DNA of 36,114 nucleotides. Origin: Chitinophagales bacterium (GTDB taxonomy: Bacteria; Bacteroidota; Bacteroidia; Chitinophagales; Saprospiraceae). The notes below the pieces were generated by a model. It searched no databases. It was not told the DNA's origin and was given only the letters and a program-made list of their open reading frames with translations. A program made the position numbers and the translations under genes. Below, one piece after another: positions 16,182-24,790 of this stretch; the first letter of the stretch is position 1, and each line of letters starts with the position of its first letter. The stretch is from positions 1-36,114 of the forward strand of contig JAKSDI010000165.1 of the NCBI GenBank assembly GCA_022360175.1. Reading direction: 5' to 3'.

Positions 16182-16217
16182 TAAGTAGGTGGTAAAATTT
16201 GTGTTACCATCTACTTA
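16182..16217. promoter_or_regulatory. 14-bp inverted repeat upstream of the YCF48-Omp28 gene
   Basis: TAAGTAGGTGGTAA (16182-16195) and TTACCATCTACTTA (16204-16217) match at 13 of 14 positions around an eight-base loop; the one mismatch can form a G-U pair in RNA. It sits 56 bases before the start codon, where an operator or leader structure would be. The rest of the 288-base gap shows nothing else. Confidence 0.5.
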
Positions 16218-16272
16218 TTAAAGCCTCCAGCTCTAAAGCAGTAGCGGGATATATAGGGTAAAAGAATTCATC

Positions 16273-18618
16273 ATGACCAATTATAAGGTTTACAAATTTA
16301 TTCTTCTTTTAATAGGCTCTTTTCTTTCTTTTCAATTAATGGCTCAATGGGAGTTACAAAACAGCGGGGTCACTGATGACCTAACATGTGTTTCATTAGT
16401 TTCTCCTGAAATAGGTTATGTAGGTGGAGCCTATGGGTTACTTTTAAAAACAACTGATGGGGGCACTACCTGGACAGAAATTACCTCTAATGCATTTACA
16501 GGTTATGTTTCTGATTTAAGATTTATCAGTCCAGATACCGGCTATGTACATGGCTGGGGAGATATCTTTAAAACATATAATGGAGGTAATACCTGGTCAC
16601 AAGTTTATTCTGCTCCGAGCTGGCATTATTTTGCCATGGACTTCTGGGATGAAGATCATTTTACAATTGCAGGTAGAGAGCAAGTCAACCCTCATGATTA
16701 TTGGACTACCAAAGCAGGTATTTCAGGTTGGAATGGAGGCAACTTCCCTCAATCTAGCCCAAGTTCTCAATACCATGATATGCAATACCTTTCGGCAGAT
16801 ACTATTTTAGCCTTGAGATTTGGTGGTATTTCAAGAAGCACTGATGGGGGCGACACCTGGATCTATCAGGAAGGTCCCGCAGGAAACCATGGCTGGAATG
16901 AATTATTTTATGTAAACCATACCGTTGGTTATGTTGGCGGAACACATTATGGATTAGACCAGGGTATTGTTCATAAAACTACAGATGGAGGGCATTCTTA
17001 TACGGAAGCTGGCCTTGTAGCAGATGGAATCCGTGCAATACATTTTGTAGATGAAAATTACGGATTTGTGGGTTGCGAAGGTGGCTACATTTATAAAACA
17101 GAAGATGGTGGGGTCACCTGGTATGGAGAACAGCATGGTATTTCAACGATCAAACATATTGACTTTATTGATCACAATATTGGCTGTTTCGTAACAGAAG
17201 CTGGGGAAATTTATACCACTACGAATGGAGGTAATCTCATTCCTAATACGCATGATGCAAGTTTACTTGAAACTGATTTACACAATGTGTTGAACATTGC
17301 TTCTGCTCCTTATACTATCAGGTATCACATCAGAAATAATGGATCGGAGACCATGAATTCTCTCACACTGAATTATCAGATAGATGGTGGCAATATAGAA
17401 TCAATGTCCCTTAGCAATCTTGGATTAGGCAATCTTTCTTCTACCATCACATCCCACAATATTCCCTGGGTTCCAAGCCTAGGTGAACATACAGTAGATA
17501 TCTGGATTGACAGTCCAAATGGAGAATTAGATCAGGATGAATCTAATAACAGGATATCAATGATCGTAACTGTCTTTAACGATCCTCTCCACAATCGAAA
17601 TGTATTAGCAGAAGATGCAACAGGGGCATGGTGTGGATGGTGCCCGCAAACTGCACTAGATTTTGACACCCTCAGTTCCTGGTATAATATCAATGGCGAA
17701 CACAGATTTATACCGATAGCTCAACACAATGGCGACTGGATGACAACGGAAGAAAGTGATACTTATGCCCTAATGTGGAGTGGAGGCGCCTTTCCTTCCT
17801 CCTGGTATGACCGCTTCCGCTATTTTGGCAATGCCTCTGTCAGGTTTGGATTCGACGACAATATTGTTGAAAGACTGGATGAGCGACTGGCAATGGATGC
17901 TCCTGTAAATATAGATCTAGACCTGGACTACAATCCAAATTCAAGAGAAGTGACCATCAATATAGATGCAGCATTCATCGCAAGAGTAGATGGAGATTTT
18001 AGAGTTCACTGTTGGGTATTAGAGAATGGCTTATTATCTAATCAAAGCAACTTCTATGACGATTTTCCCAACCACCCTTATGGAGGAGCTGGAGACCCAA
18101 TTATTGGTTTTGTTAACAACCATGTGTTAAGAACTGTATTGACCGACACTTGGGGTGATGCTGCACTTCCTTCTTCTGTACCTGCAGGTTTCAATTTATC
18201 TGAATCCTACACTTATATGCTACCCAATGATTTTGATGAAAATAATGTAGACATAGTAGTCTTTATCTCTGAGCACAACGATAAGATTGATCAACGATCA
18301 ATACTCAACGCAAAATACGCCACCATAATTGGCAATGCTACACCAACTTTTGAAGTAGATGAGCATGCAATGAATGTGGTAGCATATCCAAGCCCATTTC
18401 ATAATGAAATTAATATTGCCTATGAGTTAGCAACTGCGTCTGATATAAAAATTGAAGTGCGTGATTTACAAGGCAAGTTGTTGTTAGAAAACGCTACTCA
18501 TGGCCAGGCTGGTGTCAATAGCTATCAAATCGATACGAAAAATTTAGTTTCTGGCCTGTACTTACTGACTGTAATTTCAGAAACCCATAAGCACAGCTTA
18601 AAGCTTGTGAAGCAATAG
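16273..18618 (+). CDS. T9SS-secreted YCF48/Omp28 mosaic protein
   Basis: A 781-residue secreted protein with at least four parts. A signal peptide covers residues 1-24 (cleavage near LMAQ). A YCF48/BNR-type beta-propeller covers about 25-325, marked by repeated D-G-G-x-x-W units (TTDGGTTW, STDGGDTW, TEDGGVTW). A CARDB-like Ig domain covers about 335-435. An Omp28-related thioredoxin-like domain follows, beginning LAEDATGAWCGWCPQT, with a CGWC redox-type pair at Cys454 and Cys457, running to about 685. The last 85 residues are a T9SS type A sorting domain (VVAYPSPFHNEINI through GLYLLTVI). It should be exported to the cell surface or medium. The CxxC suggests disulfide chemistry or a structural role; neither is shown. 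A terminator follows. Confidence 0.88.
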   Translation: MTNYKVYKFILLLIGSFLSFQLMAQWELQNSGVTDDLTCVSLVSPEIGYVGGAYGLLLKTTDGGTTWTEITSNAFTGYVSDLRFISPDTGYVHGWGDIFKTYNGGNTWSQVYSAPSWHYFAMDFWDEDHFTIAGREQVNPHDYWTTKAGISGWNGGNFPQSSPSSQYHDMQYLSADTILALRFGGISRSTDGGDTWIYQEGPAGNHGWNELFYVNHTVGYVGGTHYGLDQGIVHKTTDGGHSYTEAGLVADGIRAIHFVDENYGFVGCEGGYIYKTEDGGVTWYGEQHGISTIKHIDFIDHNIGCFVTEAGEIYTTTNGGNLIPNTHDASLLETDLHNVLNIASAPYTIRYHIRNNGSETMNSLTLNYQIDGGNIESMSLSNLGLGNLSSTITSHNIPWVPSLGEHTVDIWIDSPNGELDQDESNNRISMIVTVFNDPLHNRNVLAEDATGAWCGWCPQTALDFDTLSSWYNINGEHRFIPIAQHNGDWMTTEESDTYALMWSGGAFPSSWYDRFRYFGNASVRFGFDDNIVERLDERLAMDAPVNIDLDLDYNPNSREVTINIDAAFIARVDGDFRVHCWVLENGLLSNQSNFYDDFPNHPYGGAGDPIIGFVNNHVLRTVLTDTWGDAALPSSVPAGFNLSESYTYMLPNDFDENNVDIVVFISEHNDKIDQRSILNAKYATIIGNATPTFEVDEHAMNVVAYPSPFHNEINIAYELATASDIKIEVRDLQGKLLLENATHGQAGVNSYQIDTKNLVSGLYLLTVISETHKHSLKLVKQ

Positions 18619-18671
18619 TATTTTTTCGCTTATAATAGAGTTTAATAATTAAATTAGGTTTGTATGACTGT

Positions 18672-18741
18672 GCTGCCTATGGACTTCGCACTTCTTTGAT
18701 TATAGAGTAGTTGTGAAATTTATAGGCAGCTTTTAGTTTTT
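18672..18741 (+). terminator. Probable terminator after the YCF48-Omp28 gene
   Basis: GCTGCCTAT (18672-18680) pairs perfectly with ATAGGCAGC (18722-18730) and is followed by TTTTAGTTTTT. The 41-base loop is long but contains partly complementary TTCGCAC and GTGAA segments. Confidence 0.6.
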
Positions 18742-18751
18742 ATTAATCCTT

Positions 18752-20101
18752 TTATTTTAATCGTTTTAATTCTACCCTTCTATTTCTGGCTCTGCCTGTT
18801 GAATTTTTATTATCAGCTATAGGTTTCGTCTCTCCGAAGCCTGTAGATTTAAGCTGGGATGCCTTAACACCATATTTATCTACTAATAAATTTACTACCG
18901 CAGCGGCTCTTTTTTCTGATAAAACCTGATTATAGCCAGTTTCTCCTTGATTGTCCGTATGCCCCTCTACTTGAATACTTATCGAGGAATCATCTTTAAG
19001 CATTTCAGCAATTTCTTCTATTAAAGGATAAGAGGCTGCTTTCACAATGCTTTTATCTGTATCAAAATAAATCCCATAAAGGATTACTTTTCCTTTCGTT
19101 TCCAGTGATTTTTTGATTTCAGAATCATCGAGGGAGGATGTCACTGAAAAGGGAACCGGGGTCAATAATTCAGGTCCTGTATCAGAATAATACATTCTAA
19201 ATACGTAGTCCCCTTTTGTATAAGGGGCTTTAAATTTGAGTATCCCTTTTTGTTTAGGCATCAAATATTGGTAGTTTAAATAGTCTCGATAGGAATACTT
19301 CTCCCCATCTTCTTTAAAATAACCAACCCAAGCCGTTTCGGATAATTCTTCATGTCCTACATAATTAAGATTAATTTCTTCTCCTGGCCCGTAACTTTTT
19401 TTATCCAATTCAAATTTTATACCTGGCAAATTGGGTTTTCCTACTCTAAAGGGAATACGATGAACTAGCATTCCTGGATCGGCAGAATAAAAGCGTAGTT
19501 CATAATCACCTATTTCACCAGGTGCCATCATCAAGATATTTTCACCCTTTTGCGGTGTTATGTATTTATATGACAGATAAGAACTGGGAGCATCTCCTGC
19601 ATCCCATTTAAAAATGCCCAACCATGCTTTTTCATCTATTGCATAATTAGCTGTAAATGCGACTTCAAATTGATGTGCTGGTTTGACCTCTTGTGCTAAA
19701 AGTTTTATGGTATATTCATCTGGAGTAATACGTTCTATTATAAGCGTTGTAGTTTTTAGAAGTGCTCCAGGATCATCAGCATAAACTCTTAAGTCGTAGC
19801 TCCCTGCTTTGGGTGGTGCCTGCATCTTTATGCTTTGGTTGGTTCGCTCTCCTATATATTCATAAGAGTAATAGCTGCTTGTATTGGCATTTATGTCAAA
19901 GATGCCAATCCAGGAGTGTTCATTTAAGGTGCCACTACTATTGACTTTCACCTCAAAATAGGCTCCTGGTTTAATAGTTTCAGACTGAACATTAATTGAA
20001 ACACTTTGAGCAGTAAGGCTTATGGGGAAAATTATAAGCAACAACTTATAAATTATGAATTGCTTCAATTTTCTTACAGATAAATGATTTGGGGATTCCA
20101 T
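18752..20101 (-). CDS. OmpA family protein with three Ig-like repeats
   Basis: A 449-residue envelope protein. A signal peptide ends near residue 31 (FPISLTAQ). Three tandem repeats of about 90 residues follow, at 34-123, 129-220 and 228-320. Each has a W-[ILV]-G-[IY]-F strand (SWIGIFD, AWLGIFK, AWVGYFK), a Y-x-x-Y segment, and a late A-P-x-x-x-G-x-Y-x-[LF]-R-x-Y strand (AGSYDLRVY, IGDYELRFY, KGDYVFRMY) followed by D-x-G. The C-terminal OmpA domain (about 338-449) carries VEGHTDNQGETGYN and TGRARNRRVEL, including the Asp and Arg that bind peptidoglycan diaminopimelate in this family. The protein is probably anchored to the cell wall, with the repeats presented in the periplasm. The W-x-G-x-F pattern recalls SKICH-like beta domains, a loose resemblance only. 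Confidence 0.88.
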   Translation of the reverse strand: MESPNHLSVRKLKQFIIYKLLLIIFPISLTAQSVSINVQSETIKPGAYFEVKVNSSGTLNEHSWIGIFDINANTSSYYSYEYIGERTNQSIKMQAPPKAGSYDLRVYADDPGALLKTTTLIIERITPDEYTIKLLAQEVKPAHQFEVAFTANYAIDEKAWLGIFKWDAGDAPSSYLSYKYITPQKGENILMMAPGEIGDYELRFYSADPGMLVHRIPFRVGKPNLPGIKFELDKKSYGPGEEINLNYVGHEELSETAWVGYFKEDGEKYSYRDYLNYQYLMPKQKGILKFKAPYTKGDYVFRMYYSDTGPELLTPVPFSVTSSLDDSEIKKSLETKGKVILYGIYFDTDKSIVKAASYPLIEEIAEMLKDDSSISIQVEGHTDNQGETGYNQVLSEKRAAAVVNLLVDKYGVKASQLKSTGFGETKPIADNKNSTGRARNRRVELKRLK

Positions 20102-20194
20102 TTGGTGTTATTGTTTTCAGATAAATTTCAGGCAAAATACAGGATAAAAACTCTATTCATATATCATAACAAAAACATTCATCATTACTGAATC

Positions 20195-21604
20195 TTATTT
20201 CCACTCTGTATGAAATATTCCATCCTTATCCACTCGTTCATATGTATGAGAGCCAAAATAGTCGCGTTGTGCCTGCACCAGGTTTAGCGGCAAGCGGGCA
20301 TTGCGATAAGCATCAAAGTAATTCAGTGTAGAAGATAAAGCCAGCGTTGGCACGCCACTTTGAGTAGCAGCATTAATCACAGTGCGCACGGCATGCTGAC
20401 TATGTAATACTGTTTGTTGGAATACTGAAGACATCAATAGGTTTCTTAAATCTGGTTCCTGGCTGTATGCCTGACGCATCTGCTCTAACAAACGGGCACG
20501 AATAATACAGCCGCCTCTCCAAATACGAGATACCGCTTCCAGGTCCAATCCAAATTGATATTCTTCTGAAGCTTCTGCTAAGAGGTGCATTCCCTGTGCA
20601 TAAGTAATGATAAATGCAAAATGTAGTGCCTCCCCTACCTGGCTGGTATATTCCTGTGCATCAACTGCAGGCTTTTCTTCTATTGCCCGTGTGTAATGAG
20701 GTTGCAGGCTTACCCGTTCTTTTTTTAGAGAAGATAAACCACGCATAGTCACTGCAGCATCTATGGTCGGAACGGGTATACCCAAATCCATTGCATTTTG
20801 GGAAGTCCATTTCCCTGTACCCTTTTGCTTTGCTTTATCCAGTATTTTATCTACCAGGTCACCGTTACCCTGATCATCTTTTTGAGTAAAAATATCAGCT
20901 GTGATCTCAATCAGGTAAGATTGTAAAGCTCCTTGATTCCAACTATTAAAAGCTTCATGGATAGCTTTGTTATCCAGTTTCCCTACATTTTTAAGCAAAT
21001 CATAGGCTTCAGCGATGAGTTGCATTAAGCCATATTCAATGCCATTATGTACCATTTTCACATAATGCCCGGCTGCTCCATTTCCCAGATGTGCTACACA
21101 AGGTTCTCCATCTACCTTTGCAGATACCGCTTCCAATATAGACCCTACTACTTCATATGCTTCTTTCACTCCACCTGGCATAATACTAGGCCCTCTTCTT
21201 GCTCCTTCTGCACCGCCAGATACTCCCATTCCCATAAAACGGATACCCTTTTCTTTTAAACTTTCAAAACGACGATTCGTATCCTTAAAAAAGGAGTTGC
21301 CTCCATCTATGATCAGGTCTCCTTCATCCAGTTTAGGTAAAAGGGATTCGATAACGCTATCTACCGCCCTACCTGCTGGTACCAACAACATAATTTTACG
21401 AGGTACACTAAGTGATTGGATGAAAGTATCTGTATCTGTTGTACCTTCTAGTACTCTACCATCTGCCTCTGCATTAAGAGCATCGACCTTTTCTTTATCC
21501 AAATCCAATCCAATAGCAGCATAGCCATTGTCCACTATGTTCAACAAAAAATTGCGCCCCATTACTCCGAGGCCTACCATACCAAAATCGTAGGAAGCTT
21601 CCAT
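20195..21604 (-). CDS. gnd: 6-phosphogluconate dehydrogenase, decarboxylating
   Basis: A 469-residue cytoplasmic enzyme, the normal length for this family, that oxidises 6-phosphogluconate to ribulose 5-phosphate and CO2 with NADP+. The nucleotide-binding loop is GMVGLGVMGRN at residues 8-18. The family signature appears as MGVSGGAEGARRGPSIMPGG, followed by the catalytic KMVHNGIEYGLMQ region with its Lys and Asn, and a C-terminal GSHTYERVD that reaches the neighbouring subunit. It lies 12 bases downstream of rpiB on the same strand, so the two are probably one transcript. The divergent zwf-pgl pair supplies its substrate. Confidence 0.98.
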   Translation of the reverse strand: MEASYDFGMVGLGVMGRNFLLNIVDNGYAAIGLDLDKEKVDALNAEADGRVLEGTTDTDTFIQSLSVPRKIMLLVPAGRAVDSVIESLLPKLDEGDLIIDGGNSFFKDTNRRFESLKEKGIRFMGMGVSGGAEGARRGPSIMPGGVKEAYEVVGSILEAVSAKVDGEPCVAHLGNGAAGHYVKMVHNGIEYGLMQLIAEAYDLLKNVGKLDNKAIHEAFNSWNQGALQSYLIEITADIFTQKDDQGNGDLVDKILDKAKQKGTGKWTSQNAMDLGIPVPTIDAAVTMRGLSSLKKERVSLQPHYTRAIEEKPAVDAQEYTSQVGEALHFAFIITYAQGMHLLAEASEEYQFGLDLEAVSRIWRGGCIIRARLLEQMRQAYSQEPDLRNLLMSSVFQQTVLHSQHAVRTVINAATQSGVPTLALSSTLNYFDAYRNARLPLNLVQAQRDYFGSHTYERVDKDGIFHTEWK

Positions 21605-21616
21605 TTAGTGATCGTA

Positions 21617-22081
21617 TTAATCAGTTTCTTTAAAATTATCTTTTTCTAACTGCTTCAATTTATCCAGCCGACGTTCATGTCTTTCCTCTCCACTATACTG
21701 AGCAGCTACAAAAGCATTGACCAGTTCGCGAGCCAGCTCAGGGCCAATTACTCTTCCTCCCAGACACATCATATTTAAATCGTCATGTTCGACACCTTGC
21801 CGAGCAGAATAGGTTTCAGTGATTAAAGCGGCTCTTACTCCCTGTACTTTATTCGCAACGATAGCTGCTCCCACTCCACTTCCACAAATGGCAATACCTC
21901 TCACAACCTCTCCCGAAGCAACTGCTCGCGCCAAAGGTGCAACAAAATCTGGATAATCATCCTTTGCATCATAAATTAATGCCCCGAAATCTTTAATTGC
22001 AAAGCCGCTGTCTTCCAGCCATTCACAGATTTCTTCTTTAAGTTTATATCCTCCGTGATCTGCTGCTAATCCTATTACCAT
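21617..22081 (-). CDS. rpiB: Ribose 5-phosphate isomerase B
   Basis: A 154-residue isomerase of the RpiB/LacAB family that interconverts ribulose 5-phosphate and ribose 5-phosphate. The start is ATG 22081 (MVIGLAADHGGYKLKEEI). The longer frame to 22207 would add 42 residues unlike any RpiB and would overlap zwf. Family features are the N-terminal AADHGG phosphate loop, AICGSGVGAAIVANKVQGVRAA with the catalytic Cys, the HDDLNMMCLGGRVIG segment, and a C-terminal helix rich in Arg and Lys. It is the first gene of the rpiB-gnd pair and is divergent from zwf across 103 bases. I could not find a clear TAnnTTTG promoter on either strand of that gap. Confidence 0.96.
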   Translation of the reverse strand: MVIGLAADHGGYKLKEEICEWLEDSGFAIKDFGALIYDAKDDYPDFVAPLARAVASGEVVRGIAICGSGVGAAIVANKVQGVRAALITETYSARQGVEHDDLNMMCLGGRVIGPELARELVNAFVAAQYSGEERHERRLDKLKQLEKDNFKETD

Positions 22082-22184
22082 AATCAATAGTGAACTTTGT
22101 ATCAAATGAAACCTTATATTGAAGTAACATAAGCTTACATTTTCTGGTTTGGAATTATTTAAGTAATTATTGATACACCCTACA

Positions 22185-23687
22185 ATGGATTCACAAATAC
22201 TTGTCATCTTCGGCGCCTCTGGAGATTTGGCAAAAAGGAAACTAATTCCCGCCGTTTATAAACTTCACAAAGGCGGATATCTCCCTGAAAAATTCATAGT
22301 ATTAGGCGTAAGCCGCACTGACTACACTGATGAAGAATTCAGGAATAATGTTTTTGAAGATAGCGATTTTCTCGATAGCAATAAGGATGCTGATTTTGCA
22401 GATAAACTGTTTTATCAGGCCATTGATACGCTCTCCGAAGAGAGTTATTCAAAAGTCAGGCAAAAATTAGAGCGATTAGGAGAAGAACACCATATTGCTC
22501 CTAATTACATATTCTATCTTTCTGTACCTCCCAGTTTATATCCTAAAATCCCTGCCTACCTTGCTGGAGAAGGTTTAAACAAGCAAGATAAAGGATTTAG
22601 CCGGCTTGTAATCGAGAAGCCTTTTGGCTATGATGAAACATCCGCCCGTGAGCTTAATGAACAATTATTGGAATATTTTGAGGAGGAGCAAATTTTCCGC
22701 ATAGATCATTATTTGGGTAAAGAAACGGTGCAAAATCTTTTAGTCACCCGCTTTGGCAATGGCATTTTCGAACCGCTATGGAATCGCAACTATATTCATC
22801 ATATAGAAATAACGGCTGCTGAAGAAATAGGTGTTGGTAGCCGGGGTGGTTATTATGATAAATCGGGTGCACTGCGTGATATGGTCCAAAATCATCTATT
22901 ACAAATTGTAGCTTTGATGGCAATGGAACCACCTAATTCGACAGATGCTGATGCCATTAGGAATGAGAAATTAAAACTATTCCAGGCAATGCGCCCTATC
23001 AAGAAAGAAGAGGTAAGCCAGTATGCTATCAGAGGGCAGTATATCTCTTCAGAAGTAGATAGAGATCTAATAAAAGGATATAGAGAGGAAGAAGGAGTAC
23101 CCAATGATTCTACTGCCGAAACCTATGTAGCATTAAAGTTCTTCATTGATAATTGGCGTTGGGCAGATGTTCCTTTTTACATTCGCACGGGGAAGCGCTT
23201 GCCCGCAAAAGCCACAGAAATAGTAGTATATTTTAAATCCCCTCCTCATCATTTGTTTATCAATGAGCAGGATTTCACTAATATGAATAATCAATTAATT
23301 ATTCGTATTCAGCCGGATGAGGGTTTATTGCTTCAGTTTGGAATGAAAGTTCCTGGAGCTGGCTTTCGCGTCAAAAATGTAGAAATGGATTTCCACTATA
23401 GCGAACTGACAGATGCAGAAGTACCTGAAGCATATGAGCGCCTCATTTTAGATGTTATGAAAGGAGATGCAACGCTATACGCCAGAGGAGATTCTGTTGA
23501 AGCAGCATGGCAATTCATAGACCCTATTCTTGAAGCATGGGAAGCCAATCCAGATATTAAATTATATGGCTATCCTGCTGGCACCTGGGGTCCTGAAGCG
23601 GCTCGCAAACTCATTGAAGGCGAGAATGTGAGCTGGCGCACCCCCTGTAAAACACTTACTGAATCCAGAAACTTTTGCGAACTGTAA
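22185..23687 (+). CDS. zwf: Glucose-6-phosphate 1-dehydrogenase
   Basis: A 500-residue enzyme that oxidises glucose 6-phosphate to 6-phosphoglucono-lactone, the first step of the oxidative pentose phosphate pathway. The start is ATG 22185 (MDSQILVIFGASGDLAKRKL); a TTG at 22170 is in frame but less likely. The NADP-binding loop is GASGDLA at residues 9-15. The substrate-binding signature RIDHYLGKE is near residues 171-179 (IFRIDHYLGKETVQNLL), with the upstream VIEKPFG also present. The C-terminal YPAGTWGPEAARKLI is typical. pgl follows after ten bases, so the two are probably co-transcribed. Confidence 0.98.
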   Translation: MDSQILVIFGASGDLAKRKLIPAVYKLHKGGYLPEKFIVLGVSRTDYTDEEFRNNVFEDSDFLDSNKDADFADKLFYQAIDTLSEESYSKVRQKLERLGEEHHIAPNYIFYLSVPPSLYPKIPAYLAGEGLNKQDKGFSRLVIEKPFGYDETSARELNEQLLEYFEEEQIFRIDHYLGKETVQNLLVTRFGNGIFEPLWNRNYIHHIEITAAEEIGVGSRGGYYDKSGALRDMVQNHLLQIVALMAMEPPNSTDADAIRNEKLKLFQAMRPIKKEEVSQYAIRGQYISSEVDRDLIKGYREEEGVPNDSTAETYVALKFFIDNWRWADVPFYIRTGKRLPAKATEIVVYFKSPPHHLFINEQDFTNMNNQLIIRIQPDEGLLLQFGMKVPGAGFRVKNVEMDFHYSELTDAEVPEAYERLILDVMKGDATLYARGDSVEAAWQFIDPILEAWEANPDIKLYGYPAGTWGPEAARKLIEGENVSWRTPCKTLTESRNFCEL

Positions 23688-23697
23688 ACATGCTAAT

Positions 23698-24411
23698 ATG
23701 CAAATTAAGATAGCTGATTCTCCACAAATTGTCGCTGCTGATTTTAGCCAGTGGCTGATTAATTTATTGGAAAAAAAAGATCGATTTACTATAGCCTTAT
23801 CAGGAGGAAGCACCCCTGCCGTTCTGTTTAAGTTGTGGGCTAACAATTATTCGAATACCATTGATTGGTCAAAAATTCACTTCTTCTGGGGAGACGAACG
23901 CTGTGTTCCGCCTTCTGATGAAGAGAGTAATTTCAAAATGACCAATGACTTATTATTTACGAAAGTAGGAGTGCCTCCATCCAATATACATCGTGTACAG
24001 GGTGAAGCGAATCCCACAGAAGAAGCAAAACGCTATGCCAGGGTACTTGAAAAGAATGTTGATATTATTGATGGCCTGCCTCGTTTTGATTTAGTTATGC
24101 TGGGAATGGGAGGAGATGGACATACAGCCTCTATATTTCCTCATCAAATGGAATTGCTGACAGCCAAACCATGGTGCGCCGTAGCGACTCATCCTGAAAG
24201 TGGACAAAAACGTGTTTCATTGACAGGCCCCGTTATTAATAATGCTGCCAATGTCGCATTTTTGGTAACCGGAAGTAGTAAAACTGAAAAAGTCCAATCG
24301 ATCCTGCAAAAAGAAAGTACCGCTAAGAACTATCCTGCTGCTCATATCACCCCATCCAAAGGCTCCTTATATTGGTTTTTGGATAAAGCGGCAGCGAATT
24401 TGCTTTCATAA
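23698..24411 (+). CDS. pgl: 6-phosphogluconolactonase
   Basis: A 237-residue enzyme of the NagB/DevB fold that hydrolyses 6-phosphoglucono-lactone to 6-phosphogluconate. Motifs are TIALSGGSTPAVLFKLW near residues 31-47, FFWGDERCVPPSDEESNFKM at 62-81, and the MLGMGGDGHTASIFP signature near 137-151, which carries the catalytic His. It begins ten bases after the zwf stop and links zwf to gnd in the pathway. The coiled-coil gene 37 bases downstream may share its transcript. Confidence 0.97.
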   Translation: MQIKIADSPQIVAADFSQWLINLLEKKDRFTIALSGGSTPAVLFKLWANNYSNTIDWSKIHFFWGDERCVPPSDEESNFKMTNDLLFTKVGVPPSNIHRVQGEANPTEEAKRYARVLEKNVDIIDGLPRFDLVMLGMGGDGHTASIFPHQMELLTAKPWCAVATHPESGQKRVSLTGPVINNAANVAFLVTGSSKTEKVQSILQKESTAKNYPAAHITPSKGSLYWFLDKAAANLLS

Positions 24412-24448
24412 GGGAATATTTTTTTACAAACCAAATTGAAAAACTAAG

Positions 24449-24790
24449 ATGGCATCATTTAAAGAAAATATGGAGGAACGCCTGCGCAACTGGCAAAGCG
24501 AGTTGGAAGAGTTACAACTACAATTGAATCTTGGTAAAAAAGAGGCAGCAGATCAGTTTGAAACTCAGAAGAAACGCTTCACTGCCTGGTTGGATGAGCA
24601 CAAAGCTGAAGTAAAAGAAGAATTTGGAGAAGGCATGCAAGAGCTGCGCGAAGAATATGAAGAGCTACTTAGCAAGCTCCAAAAATCTTCTTCGGCAGAA
24701 TGGCAGGAAGAAGCAAAGGAAGAATGGCAAGAGTTTCGTTCCGACTTTGAGGAGAAACTCAAAAAATGGAGGTCAAAATTCCAGGATTAA
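24449..24790 (+). CDS. Small coiled-coil protein of unknown function
   Basis: A 113-residue protein made almost wholly of charged heptad-like helix, rich in Glu, Lys, Gln and Trp: LRNWQSELEELQLQL, ELREEYEELLSKLQK, EEWQEFRSDFEEKLKKW. There is no signal peptide, membrane segment or cysteine. The W-x-x-E/D spacing recurs (RNWQSE, TAWLDE, AEWQEE, EEWQEF, KKWRSK), suggesting a repeated helical unit. It follows pgl by 37 bases on the same strand. I do not recognise a family. It may be an amphipathic structural or stress protein, but nothing here shows that. Confidence 0.7.
   Translation: MASFKENMEERLRNWQSELEELQLQLNLGKKEAADQFETQKKRFTAWLDEHKAEVKEEFGEGMQELREEYEELLSKLQKSSSAEWQEEAKEEWQEFRSDFEEKLKKWRSKFQD

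Noticed and set aside
22082-22207. Longer N-terminus for rpiB to 22207
   Set aside because: The added 42 residues have no RpiB similarity and would overlap the start of divergent zwf.
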